Notes under the pieces: generated by a model
Told to the model about the DNA's origin: nothing
Database searches by the model: none
The model's input: the letters and a program-made list of their open reading frames with translations, nothing else
Assembly (NCBI GenBank): GCA_013151415.1
Contig: JAADII010000187.1
Span: 1 to 46,928, forward strand
Length of the DNA: 46,928 nt
Direction of reading: 5' to 3'
From: Chloroflexota bacterium
GTDB taxonomy: Bacteria; Chloroflexota; Anaerolineae; J102
Program-made: the position numbers and the translations under genes
In this document: positions 17,736 through 25,585 of the stretch, piece by piece
How positions within the stretch are numbered: the stretch's first letter is position 1
How the letters are laid out: every line of letters starts with the position of its first letter

Positions 17736-18746
17736 TCAGGGTTGCATCGAGGCGATGGCCTCGCGGATCTCCTTTTCAGAGGCGTAGGCCGTCTGAAATC
17801 GAATTTGTTCGCCGCGAGCGATCAGAAGAAAATCTCCGCGACCTCGAAGGCGCTCCGCTCCGGTGCCGGCCAGGCCGGTGGCCACTTTGGCGTCTTCAGG
17901 ACTGCTCACCGTACCCACCAAGCGCACAGGTAAATTGGCTTTGATCAGCCCTCCCACCACCGTGGCCGCCGGGCGTTGCGTCGCCACGATAACATGGATG
18001 CCGGCTTCGCGACCGCGCTGCGTCAATCGCGTTAGGGCGTCCTCCAGGCGCTTGCCGGCCACCATGCGCAGGTCGGCCAACTCGTCGATGATGATCACCA
18101 ACGCGGGGGTGCTGATTTTTTCGCGATCCCGACGCACCATCTCGGCCGCCAGTCCTTCAAGTAGGCGGACGGCCAGTTCTGGCTCCTCCACCACCGGACG
18201 TATGAGATGGGGCGTTTTGGCCAGAGGGCCAAACCCGCGCCCTTTGGGGTCAATGAGCGCCAGCTGCAGCCGGCGTTGCGGGTTATGCAGCGCCAGAGAA
18301 AGCGCCATGGTCCGTAGCAAAGCCGTCTTGCCCGAGCCGGTGGCGCCGGCCACCAGCACGTGCGCCACATCTGGGCTGGGCAAACGCAGCAATAAAGGCG
18401 CGCCATCGCCATCCACGCCGAGCACTGCGGTGAGCGGAGGAATGCGCGGCAACGACCGGCACAACGGCAAAAGCCGTACGGTTGCGGGTCTGGCTCGCGG
18501 CACTTCCACTCGTATGGCCCCCTCCTCGCGGTAAAGACGAATTTCGGGCACGCCAAGCGAGAGCGCAATCTCATCCTTGAGGGCCAACACCTTTTGCACG
18601 CGCGTGCCCACCGCGGCCGTGACATCATATCGGATGAATCTGGGGGTGACGGTGCCGCCCCACACGCGGCCCTGAATTTTGTGCGCGGCCAAAACGGCTT
18701 CGATGACGTCGGCTTGCCGTTCGAGTGTATGACGCTTCAGACTCAT
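17736..18746 (-). CDS. Soluble FtsK/SpoIIIE-like DNA translocase ATPase
   Basis: A 336-residue protein made of the FtsK motor alone. A short alpha-like region (about 1-110) is followed by the RecA-like ATPase with Walker A GATGSGKT (134-141), Walker B VIIIDE (217-222) and the QRGREAGIHVIVATQRP segment. It lacks the N-terminal membrane helices, the long linker and the C-terminal winged-helix gamma domain of chromosomal FtsK, which is usually more than twice this length. It could be a DNA pump in a repair or DNA-processing system. A perfect LexA-type box (18767-18778) lies 20 bases before the start, pointing to SOS control. An AAGGTGA ribosome binding site precedes ATG 18746. Confidence 0.88.
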   Translation of the reverse strand: MSLKRHTLERQADVIEAVLAAHKIQGRVWGGTVTPRFIRYDVTAAVGTRVQKVLALKDEIALSLGVPEIRLYREEGAIRVEVPRARPATVRLLPLCRSLPRIPPLTAVLGVDGDGAPLLLRLPSPDVAHVLVAGATGSGKTALLRTMALSLALHNPQRRLQLALIDPKGRGFGPLAKTPHLIRPVVEEPELAVRLLEGLAAEMVRRDREKISTPALVIIIDELADLRMVAGKRLEDALTRLTQRGREAGIHVIVATQRPAATVVGGLIKANLPVRLVGTVSSPEDAKVATGLAGTGAERLRGRGDFLLIARGEQIRFQTAYASEKEIREAIASMQP

Positions 18747-18766
18747 GATTCACCTTTTTGGTGGGG

Positions 18767-18778
18767 AACATATGTTCT
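18767..18778. promoter_or_regulatory. LexA (SOS) box before the FtsK-like gene
   Basis: GAACATATGTTC is a perfect 12-base palindrome that fits the Gram-positive LexA/DinR core GAACRNRYGTTY. It lies between a minus-strand TTGACA (18807-18802) and the ATG at 18746, where bound LexA would block RNA polymerase. I infer SOS induction of the FtsK-like gene. Confidence 0.65.
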
Positions 18779-19068
18779 ATTTTTGCACGGAAACTGCAAT
18801 TTGTCAAGCCCTAGCGCGTGTGAGGACGCGTTTTAAAATGGGGGGCGCGTTCATAAACGGCATGGCGAGTAACGCCACAGCGCCAATCGGCGCTGCTCAA
18901 ACAGGAAGAAACGGTAAGTTTCTTCGCAGGCCGTAGGCCGAACCAATCCCCGACGTCCATTTAACCGCCGCTATGAGCGTTGGCGATGGATTCGGGGCTG
19001 ACGCCCCTATGCAATGACGTGCAACTTTTTGCTCCGAAATCGAAACGCACCCCGCGCATGACCTCACG

Positions 19069-19098
19069 TTGACGATTCGTTGTTTTCTCGCTTAGAAT
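19069..19098 (+). promoter_or_regulatory. Sigma70-like promoter of molybdopterin oxidoreductase operon
   Basis: TTGACG (19069-19074), an 18-base spacer and TAGAAT (19093-19098). The leader would be about 33 bases, containing the AAGGAG ribosome binding site at 19125-19130. Confidence 0.65.
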
Positions 19099-19137
19099 GG
19101 GAATCCGTTAGCATTTTGGCGTTTAAGGAGAGCACAC

Positions 19138-19773
19138 ATGCGGATCGAGTCACCAATCAAGCGAATTGAACGTCTGAAAAAGGCGTCGCGGCCTTCCCGA
19201 GATCGCGACGAGCGAGTTCCGCCTGGACAGTTCGTCACCGACAGGTTTCCGGTGTTGCATCATGGGCCGGTCCCGCACATTGATCTCGAGACCTGGTCGT
19301 TCCGCGTCTTTGGCCGGGTCGCCGCACCTCTCACCCTCGATTGGCCCCGGTTCCGCAGCCTGCCCGAAACCACATTGACGCGTGATATTCATTGTGTGAC
19401 GCGCTGGAGCAAACTGGACACGACCTGGTCGGGCGCGCTCTGGCGCGATTTTTTGCGCGAGCTAGAAATCGAGCCTTTAGAGGACGCCACTCATGTGATG
19501 TTTCATTGCGTGGGCGGCTACGCGACCAACGTGGCTCTGGCCGATTTGAACGCCGACGACGCGGCCATGTTCGCCTGGGCTTATGAGGGCAAGCCCCTCA
19601 CCCCCGAACACGGCTGGCCCTTGCGTTTGGTGATCCCCACCCTCTATTTCTGGAAGAGCGCCAAATGGGTCAATGGCGTTGAGTTTATGAGCGGCGACCG
19701 ACCCGGCTTTTGGGAAACCTACGGTTACCATATGCGCGGCGATCCCTGGCGCGAGGAGCGTTTTGGCGTATGA
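19138..19773 (+). CDS. Sulfite oxidase-like molybdopterin oxidoreductase
   Basis: A 211-residue protein of the sulfite oxidase/MsrP (YedY) molybdopterin-binding fold. The cofactor-binding HCVTRWSK motif holds Cys86, the expected molybdenum ligand, and downstream segments [15 protein letters not shown] and WVNGVEF are typical. It lacks a Tat signal and the C-terminal dimerisation domain of true sulfite oxidases, so it is probably a small cytoplasmic enzyme. The substrate is unknown; sulfite or a sulfoxide is a guess. It starts 7 bases after an AAGGAG ribosome binding site, and its stop overlaps the NnrE start (ATGA). Confidence 0.9.
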   Translation: MRIESPIKRIERLKKASRPSRDRDERVPPGQFVTDRFPVLHHGPVPHIDLETWSFRVFGRVAAPLTLDWPRFRSLPETTLTRDIHCVTRWSKLDTTWSGALWRDFLRELEIEPLEDATHVMFHCVGGYATNVALADLNADDAAMFAWAYEGKPLTPEHGWPLRLVIPTLYFWKSAKWVNGVEFMSGDRPGFWETYGYHMRGDPWREERFGV

Positions 19774-20513
19774 CTCCGCCTTTGCCCACCGCGTCGATCG
19801 TCGAAATGCCCGCGCTCACCGTCGAGCAAATGCGAGACGTGGATCGGCGCATGGTGGAGGAATTCTCCATTACGCTTCCGCAGATGATGGAAAACGCCGC
19901 GCGCAACCTGGCCGACCTGGTTCAGCACATGTTGGGCGGTCTGGTCATGGATCGGCCTATCCTGGTGTTGGCCGGACGAGGCGCGAATGGCGGCGGCGGC
20001 CTGGCGGCCGCTCGGCACCTGGCCAACCGAGGGGCCGAGGTGCAGGCGTTGATCGCGCATCCGTTCGACGCCTTTTCCGGCGTTTCGGCGCAACAACTGG
20101 ACGCCCTGTTGGCCATGGGCGTGTCGGTTTCCACTCCCGATTCAGGCTGGGAGTTGCCCGACGCGGAGCTGGTTGTGGACGCGCTCATTGGTTATGGACT
20201 TCGCGGCGAGCCTCAGTTCATATCGGCCAATTTGATCCGCCTGGCCAATAGTCATCCGGCCCCTATTCTCGCCCTCGACGCGCCCTCGGGATTGGACGCC
20301 GCCAGTGGCCGCATATGCGAGCCCTGCATTCGCGCCGCGGCCACCCTGGCGCTTGCGTTGCCGAAAACCGGGCTGATCAAGGCCCCGCGCGGTGTTGTGG
20401 GCGATATTTATCTGGCCGATATTGGGGTCCCGCCCGTGTTATATGAAGACATGGGTCTCGAACCGCCTCCGATTTTTTCACACGCGCCCCTTCTTCGTCT
20501 GACCCGGAGCTAA
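19770..20513 (+). CDS. nnrE: NAD(P)H-hydrate epimerase
   Basis: A 247-residue YjeF N-terminal domain protein. It interconverts the R and S forms of damaged NAD(P)H hydrates so that the ADP/ATP-dependent dehydratase can repair them. The G-R-G-x-N-G-G-G-G motif, the [11 protein letters not shown] segment and D-A-P-S-G-L-D are present. The C-terminal dehydratase (NnrD) domain found in fused bacterial proteins is missing, so it must be encoded elsewhere or absent. Its ATG overlaps the stop of the molybdopterin oxidoreductase gene by four bases, indicating one operon; a further start at ATG 19807 is possible. Confidence 0.9.
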   Translation: MTPPLPTASIVEMPALTVEQMRDVDRRMVEEFSITLPQMMENAARNLADLVQHMLGGLVMDRPILVLAGRGANGGGGLAAARHLANRGAEVQALIAHPFDAFSGVSAQQLDALLAMGVSVSTPDSGWELPDAELVVDALIGYGLRGEPQFISANLIRLANSHPAPILALDAPSGLDAASGRICEPCIRAAATLALALPKTGLIKAPRGVVGDIYLADIGVPPVLYEDMGLEPPPIFSHAPLLRLTRS

Positions 20514-20574
20514 TGCTTGCGGTGCAAGACGTCGCGGTCTCGATGCGCATTTCTGAATCTGCTTTGTCAGGCTT

Positions 20575-21060
20575 ATGCAACAAACCGTTCAACTCATCGC
20601 TTATGTGGGCATGGCCATAGGCCTTGTGGGCGTGATATTGCCCCTGATTCCCGGCGCCGCCCTTATTTGGCTCAGTGCATTGCTTTGGGCGTGGGCCGAT
20701 GGTTTCGAGCGCGTGGGTTGGGCGACTCTGGTGGTGCTGGCCTTTCTCGTGATCGCAGCGGAAATCGCCGATGTGCTGCTGGCATCCTATGGCGCGCGGC
20801 GCGGGGGCGCATCTTGGCGCGGCCTGTTTTTTGCCGGTTTGGGCGCAGTGATCGGCTTTTTGCTCCTGAACCTGTTGGGCGCGCTGGTTGGGGCCGCAGT
20901 TGGCATGGTGGCCTGGGAGGCGTTTCGTCGCAACTGGGATTGGGGCATGGCCTGGCGGGCGAGTCGCGGCCTGCTGTTTGGTTACATGCTTTCCATGATC
21001 GTCAAGTTTTCCATGGCCGCGCTCATGCTGGCCATTTTCATCTGGCAAGCGTTTTTCTGA
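20575..21060 (+). CDS. DUF456 membrane protein
   Basis: A 161-residue integral membrane protein with the features of DUF456: very hydrophobic, Gly/Ala/Leu-rich helices at about 8-40, 48-68, 84-116 and 136-160, with a Gly-rich GAALIW-type segment near the N-terminus and a repeated Gly-Ala pattern in the third block. The family's function is unknown. It lies 62 bases after nnrE and 10 bases before the pyrophosphatase gene, so it is probably part of the same transcript as the latter. Confidence 0.87.
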   Translation: MQQTVQLIAYVGMAIGLVGVILPLIPGAALIWLSALLWAWADGFERVGWATLVVLAFLVIAAEIADVLLASYGARRGGASWRGLFFAGLGAVIGFLLLNLLGALVGAAVGMVAWEAFRRNWDWGMAWRASRGLLFGYMLSMIVKFSMAALMLAIFIWQAFF

Positions 21061-21070
21061 CTTTTTGGCA

Positions 21071-22420
21071 ATGAACCCTCACGCACTTTATGTCATTGGC
21101 CACACCAACCCCGATACGGACGCCATCGCCTCGGCCGTTGGCTACGCTTGGCTGCTGCAAAACATCCGGGAAGAGGATGTCATTCCCGCGCGCGCGGGCC
21201 AACTCAACCGCCAAACCACCTGGGTGCTCCAGCGATTGGAAATGGAGCCGCCTTTGTTGCTGCCCGACGCGTCCCCGCGTTTTGCCAGCATCACTCATCG
21301 GTTGAACACAACCCTGCCCGATCGCCCGCTGCGCGAGGCGTGGGTCATCGCCAATCGCACGGGCGGCATCGCGCCTCTGGTCGATCCCGACGGCGCGCCA
21401 TATGGCTTGGTCACTGTGCTGAGTCTGTTCAAGTTCCTCAGTCAGCAGGTGGGCTCGCATCCGCGTCGCGAAGACATTCGCATAGGCGATCTTTTGGCTC
21501 GTCCTTGCCGCGATGCATGCGACACCGATGTGCCTCGCTTTCTCATTAGCAGTCGCATTCGCGATGCGCTGCCATTGATCCTGCGCGAAGAACGGAGCGT
21601 TTTTTGGGTGGTGGATGAACAGGGCGCGTACGCGGGCGTGTGTCGTCAACGAGACGCGCTCAATCCGCCGCGTTTGCAACTGGTCCTGGTGGATCATAAT
21701 GAGGCCGGACAGGCGTTGGGCGCTTTGGATGAGGCCGATATTGTGGAAATTCTAGACCATCATCGTCTTGGCAACCCACCGACGCGCGCGCCGATTCGCT
21801 TCACGGTGGACGTGGTGGGGAGCACGAGCACGCTGGTTTCAGAGCGCATCGAAGAGGAAGGCTTGAGCGCGCCGCCTCATATCGCGGGGCTTTTGCTGGC
21901 GGGTCTTATCTCCGACACCTTGATCTTAACTTCGCCCACCACCACCGAACGCGACCAACGAGCCGCCGACCGTCTTGCCCGTTGGGCGTTTATTGGCGGC
22001 TCGCCTTTGGCCGGAGAGACGGTCGATTCCTTTGGCGAAGCATTGCTTCAGGCGGGCGCGAATTTTGCCGCGCGCGACCCTGAAGACATCGTCACCGCGG
22101 ATCTGAAACTCTATGAGGCCGGCGGAATGCACTTTGGCATTGCACAGACCGAGGTCACCAGCTTCGCTCAGTTGGAAGAATATCGCCAGCCGCTTTTGGC
22201 TGCGTTGCAAGACCTGCAGAAACAGAAGAATCTCGACTTCGCGATTCTCATGATCACCAACGTCGTCAGTCGCTCGAGTCGTCTTCTCTTTTCCAATGAT
22301 GTGCCCATCTTGCGCATCCTGCCTTATCCGCGGCGGGAGGATGGTCTGCTCGATGCTCGCGATGTGGTTTCTCGCAAGAAACAGTTGTTGCCCGCCGTTC
22401 TGAGCGCGCTCGAATCATGA
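21071..22420 (+). CDS. Manganese-dependent (family II) inorganic pyrophosphatase with CBS domains
   Basis: A 449-residue DHH-family phosphoesterase. The N-terminal metal motif H-T-N-P-D-T-D (11-17), the VDHNE motif and the DHH motif (ILDHHRLG) are those of family II pyrophosphatases, and the C-terminal half is the DHHA2-type domain. A regulatory region with paired CBS-like segments (about 65-220) is inserted between the first metal motif and the DHHA part, as in the nucleotide-regulated subgroup. It hydrolyses pyrophosphate to phosphate in the cytoplasm, and adenine nucleotides probably control it through the CBS pair. I start at ATG 21071; a TTG two codons earlier is possible. Confidence 0.9.
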   Translation: MNPHALYVIGHTNPDTDAIASAVGYAWLLQNIREEDVIPARAGQLNRQTTWVLQRLEMEPPLLLPDASPRFASITHRLNTTLPDRPLREAWVIANRTGGIAPLVDPDGAPYGLVTVLSLFKFLSQQVGSHPRREDIRIGDLLARPCRDACDTDVPRFLISSRIRDALPLILREERSVFWVVDEQGAYAGVCRQRDALNPPRLQLVLVDHNEAGQALGALDEADIVEILDHHRLGNPPTRAPIRFTVDVVGSTSTLVSERIEEEGLSAPPHIAGLLLAGLISDTLILTSPTTTERDQRAADRLARWAFIGGSPLAGETVDSFGEALLQAGANFAARDPEDIVTADLKLYEAGGMHFGIAQTEVTSFAQLEEYRQPLLAALQDLQKQKNLDFAILMITNVVSRSSRLLFSNDVPILRILPYPRREDGLLDARDVVSRKKQLLPAVLSALES

Positions 22421-22448
22421 AAAGCGTTTCAAATCCCGAATTTTCATC

Positions 22449-23831
22449 ATGGTCAACATGACTGAGCCGATTGTCATATGCGGCGCAGGCATCGCCGGCA
22501 TTGCCGCGGCCTACCATCTCACGGTGCATCATGGATGGCGAGATGTCGTCCTGGTGGATGAACGCGCCCCGCTTTCGCTCACGTCGGACAAATCAACCGA
22601 GGCGTATCGCAACTGGTGGCCCGGGCCCGACAACGCCATGATTGCGCTCATGAATCGCAGCATCGATCTCCTCGAAGAGATGGCCGATGTCTGCGACAAT
22701 TGTTTTTTGATGAATCGGCGCGGTTATCTTTATATAACGGCCGACCCGGCGCGCGTGAAGAGCCTGGTGCAAATGGCCGAGCGGGCCGAACAACAAGGCG
22801 CGGGACCGGTTCGGCGTCATGAAGGCCGCGTGGATGAGGCGCCTTACCAGCCTTCGCCCTCGCATGGTTATGATCGCGAGTTCATCGGGGCCGACTTGAT
22901 TCTCGATCCCGATTTGCTTCACCATCATTATCCTTACCTTGCCGAGGATGCCGTCGCGGCTTTGCATGCGCGGCGATGCGGTTGGTTCAGCGGTCAGGTT
23001 TTCGGACAGTGGCTGTTGGAGCAGGCGCGGCGCGCGGGCGCGCGGGTTGTGACCGGTCGCGTAACGGGCGTGGATCTCGTGGGAGGCCGCGTGACCGGCG
23101 TGCAGGTGAGCGGGGCGGGTTATCGTGAAACCATCGCCGCTGGTCGCTTTGTAAACGCCGCCGGCCCTTTCGCCCACCATGTTGCAAACATGATGGGTCT
23201 CGAACTCCCCCTGTTTCACGAGCTGCATCTGAAGCTCAACTTCACCGATCATCTCGGCGTCATCCCTCGCGACGCGCCCATGATTATTTGGGCCGATCCT
23301 CAACATCTGCTTTGGTCGGATGAAGAGAGGGCGTTTCTGGCCCAAAGCGAGGAAACGCGTTGGCTGGTGGACGAATTTCCGGCCGGCATCCATTGTCGTC
23401 CTGAAGGCGGCCGCGACAGTCCCATCGCGCTTATGCTCTGGCCTTATCATACAGAGCCGGTCAAGCCCATCTTCCCCATTCCCGAGGATCCTGAATATCC
23501 TGAAGTGGTGTTGCGCGGCATGGCGCGCGTGATTCCGGCGCTTTCGGCCTATCTCGAGCACATGCCCAAGCCCTTTGTGGATGGCGGATATTATACAAAA
23601 ACGCCCGAAAATCGTCCTCTTATTGGCCCGCTGCCGGTGGAGGGCGCGTATGTTATGGCCGCTTTTTCCGGTTTTGGCCTGATGGCGGCCGCGGCCGCGG
23701 CCGAATTGCTCGCGGCTCACATTACGGAAGCGCCTTTGCCATCTTATGCGGCCTCCTTCCATCCGGCTCGTTACGACGATATCGATTATGTGACTCGCTT
23801 CAAGCATTGGACAGATGAAACGGAGTTATGA
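22449..23831 (+). CDS. FAD-dependent oxidoreductase (DAO family)
   Basis: A 460-residue DAO-family flavoenzyme. The dinucleotide-binding GAGIAGIAAAYHL motif begins near residue 12 and the C-terminal FAD contact (RPLIGPLPVEGAYVMAAFSG) is intact. Relatives oxidise amino acids or N-methyl amines such as glycine, sarcosine or dimethylglycine, but the substrate cannot be told from the sequence. There is a His-rich stretch (LLHHHYPYL) in the middle. Its stop overlaps the start of the DUF166 gene by four bases (ATGA), so the two are translationally coupled and may act together. Confidence 0.9.
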   Translation: MVNMTEPIVICGAGIAGIAAAYHLTVHHGWRDVVLVDERAPLSLTSDKSTEAYRNWWPGPDNAMIALMNRSIDLLEEMADVCDNCFLMNRRGYLYITADPARVKSLVQMAERAEQQGAGPVRRHEGRVDEAPYQPSPSHGYDREFIGADLILDPDLLHHHYPYLAEDAVAALHARRCGWFSGQVFGQWLLEQARRAGARVVTGRVTGVDLVGGRVTGVQVSGAGYRETIAAGRFVNAAGPFAHHVANMMGLELPLFHELHLKLNFTDHLGVIPRDAPMIIWADPQHLLWSDEERAFLAQSEETRWLVDEFPAGIHCRPEGGRDSPIALMLWPYHTEPVKPIFPIPEDPEYPEVVLRGMARVIPALSAYLEHMPKPFVDGGYYTKTPENRPLIGPLPVEGAYVMAAFSGFGLMAAAAAAELLAAHITEAPLPSYAASFHPARYDDIDYVTRFKHWTDETEL

Positions 23832-24592
23832 TGCGGATTCTATCCATTATTTCCGGTGATTACGGCCAGCGACACGTGGACAATATACGCGCGTATGGGC
23901 CGCGAAGCTGGCATGTCGAGGTGTGGCGAGCGCCTTCGGTGTTGCCGCCTGTCATCGATTATCCTGAAGATTACTTGCCCGACGCCCTGCCCCAGTCGGA
24001 CCTCATCCTCTCTTTTGCCGAGCATCGCGGCGTGGCCGAACTGCTGCCCGATATTGTTCAAATGACGGGCGCTCGGGCTGTGGTTGCAGCCATAGACAAC
24101 GAAGCCTGGCTCCCACGCGGACTGGCCCGACAATTGCGCGGCTGGCTGCGCGATATGGGGGTGGCCTGCGTCACGCCCAAGCCGCTTTGCTCTCTCACCG
24201 AAATGTATTATGATCAGGGTCGAGGACGTCGCGTGGCGTATCACGACCCATACATCGTCGAGTTCGCCCGCCATTTCGGTCGTCCCGCCTTTGATATTCG
24301 CGTCGACCCGGATACGCGCGCGATCGCAGCCATTGAAGTGAAACGAGACGCGGTGTGCGGCTGCGCGCGTTATGTGGCCGAAAATTTATTGGGCGTGGAG
24401 GCCGACGACGCGGAAGAAGCGGCGGGATTGTTGCATCATCACTTTCCTTGTCTGGCCAGCATGGGCATCGACGCGGACTATGGCGACACGCTCATGCATG
24501 TTTCGGGCAACGCCATGCGCGACGCGGTGGCCGAACAAGTCAAGCCCTATAAACGCACGCCCACCATCACGCCTGGCAATCGCGTGGCCTAG
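23828..24592 (+). CDS. DUF166 family protein
   Basis: A 254-residue protein resembling DUF166 (COG1810), a family mostly known from archaea and some anaerobic bacteria and loosely annotated there as a thymidylate synthase, which I regard as unproven. It has five Cys, at 114, 121, 177, 179 and 208, the last three in V-C-G-C-A and H-F-P-C, plus a HHH triplet (203-205); this arrangement could bind an iron-sulfur cluster or another metal. It is coupled by a four-base overlap to the upstream flavoenzyme gene. Function unknown. Confidence 0.75.
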   Translation: MMRILSIISGDYGQRHVDNIRAYGPRSWHVEVWRAPSVLPPVIDYPEDYLPDALPQSDLILSFAEHRGVAELLPDIVQMTGARAVVAAIDNEAWLPRGLARQLRGWLRDMGVACVTPKPLCSLTEMYYDQGRGRRVAYHDPYIVEFARHFGRPAFDIRVDPDTRAIAAIEVKRDAVCGCARYVAENLLGVEADDAEEAAGLLHHHFPCLASMGIDADYGDTLMHVSGNAMRDAVAEQVKPYKRTPTITPGNRVA

Positions 24593-24708
24593 ATCGACAA
24601 CGGCTTGCGCCGACCAAAGCGGACCAAAATGAACCACGCGATATCGGCCCATCGTTCATCCTCCACTGGCCAACCAATCGATCTCGGACGATTGCCAAAG
24701 CATTTCTC

Positions 24709-25125
24709 ATGCCAATCCTCACCAGAGTATTTGTCAAGACTGCGCTTGTTTATCTCATTGCCGCGCTGGTCGCGGGCATGTTGCTGGCCGCGCGCGCTGT
24801 GTTTGATCTCGCCGATTCGCTGGTTGCATTGACGCCGGTCTATTTCCACCTTTTCATGGTGGGATGGGTGCTGCAACTCATCTTCGGCATGATCTATTGG
24901 ATGTTTCCCAAATACTCGCGCGAACGGCCGCGGGGTAACGACGCCATCACCTGGATGGTGTATTATCTCTTGAATGCGGGATTGCTTTTGCGCGTCATTG
25001 GCGAGCCTTTGCAGGCTGCGGCCGGCGATGTCTGGGGCTGGTTGTTGCCCGCGTCGGCCTTGTTGCAATGGTTGGCGGGCGCGCTCTTCGTCATCAACAC
25101 CTGGCCGCGGGTGAAGGAGCGCTAA
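24709..25125 (+). CDS. Four-helix haem-copper-oxidase-like membrane protein (copy 1)
   Basis: A 138-residue integral membrane protein with four predicted helices (about 8-30, 42-64, 80-98 and 108-128). Helix 2 carries H47 in a P-x-x-F-H-x-x-x-x-G-W-x-x-Q-L-x-x-G pattern, followed by W-M-F-P, which resembles a helix of cbb3-type oxidase subunit I. It is far too short to be a complete oxidase subunit. The next gene, one base further on, is a paralogue, so they may form a heterodimer that binds haem. Function not known. Confidence 0.75.
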   Translation: MPILTRVFVKTALVYLIAALVAGMLLAARAVFDLADSLVALTPVYFHLFMVGWVLQLIFGMIYWMFPKYSRERPRGNDAITWMVYYLLNAGLLLRVIGEPLQAAAGDVWGWLLPASALLQWLAGALFVINTWPRVKER

Positions 25126-25126
25126 C

Positions 25127-25585
25127 ATGCCTCGACTGAGCGTTTGGTTCATTCGCGCCTCATTCGTCCACCTCATCATTAGCTTCACCTTCGGCGCGCT
25201 CATGCTTAGCAACAAGGGCGCGCCTTATTATCCGCCATTGTGGCGCTTACTGCCTGCGCACATCGAGCTCGTTTTGTTTGGCTGGACGGTGCAACTCGCG
25301 CTCGGCGTGGCCTTTTGGATTTTGCCCCGTTTTGGCGGCTCGCGCGGGGATGAACGTCCGGTGGCGGTCGCGTTTTGGGTGTTCAATGCTGGGGTTTTGT
25401 TGGCGGGGTTTGGGCCAGTGTTGGCCGCGCCGCCGGCCATCATATTGGTCGGCCGAGCGGCCGAGACGCTCGCCATCCTGCTCTTTTTCATAAATGCGTG
25501 GCCGCGCATTAAGCCCCTAATGACAAAACAATCGAAAGCCGCATCCCAGGCCCCCTCTCGCGGCTGGCGGGTTTTTCGTCGTTAG
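25127..25585 (+). CDS. Four-helix haem-copper-oxidase-like membrane protein (copy 2)
   Basis: A 152-residue paralogue of the preceding protein. It has the same four-helix plan and the same helix 2 pattern with H45 (P-A-H-I-E-L-V-L-F-G-W-T-V-Q-L) followed by W-I-L-P-R, plus an extra H15 in helix 1 that copy 1 lacks. A basic tail follows helix 4. The one-base spacing from copy 1 makes cotranscription and a joint complex likely. Two half-size proteins with different His content suggest division of labour in haem or quinone binding; this is inference. The stop codon overlaps that of the convergent USP-DUF389 gene by four bases. Confidence 0.75.
   Translation: MPRLSVWFIRASFVHLIISFTFGALMLSNKGAPYYPPLWRLLPAHIELVLFGWTVQLALGVAFWILPRFGGSRGDERPVAVAFWVFNAGVLLAGFGPVLAAPPAIILVGRAAETLAILLFFINAWPRIKPLMTKQSKAASQAPSRGWRVFRR

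Larger units (their letters stand above)
18747..19137. other. Divergent intergenic region with several hairpins
   Basis: This 391-base gap contains both divergent promoters but no gene that I can support. Between them lie small inverted repeats: GGCG/CGCC (18864-18876), CAGCGCC-AATC-GGCGCTG (18878-18895), GAAGAAAC-GGTAA-GTTTCTTC (18905-18925) and GGGGC-TGAC-GCCCC (18994-19007). Such a run of hairpins could be a structured leader RNA of the molybdopterin oxidoreductase gene only if transcription starts further upstream than the promoter I see at 19069-19098. Confidence 0.5.

Noticed and set aside
22593-23807. 404-codon open frame opposite the FAD oxidoreductase gene
   Set aside because: Shadow of a gene with clear FAD motifs; its composition is skewed and it matches no family I know.
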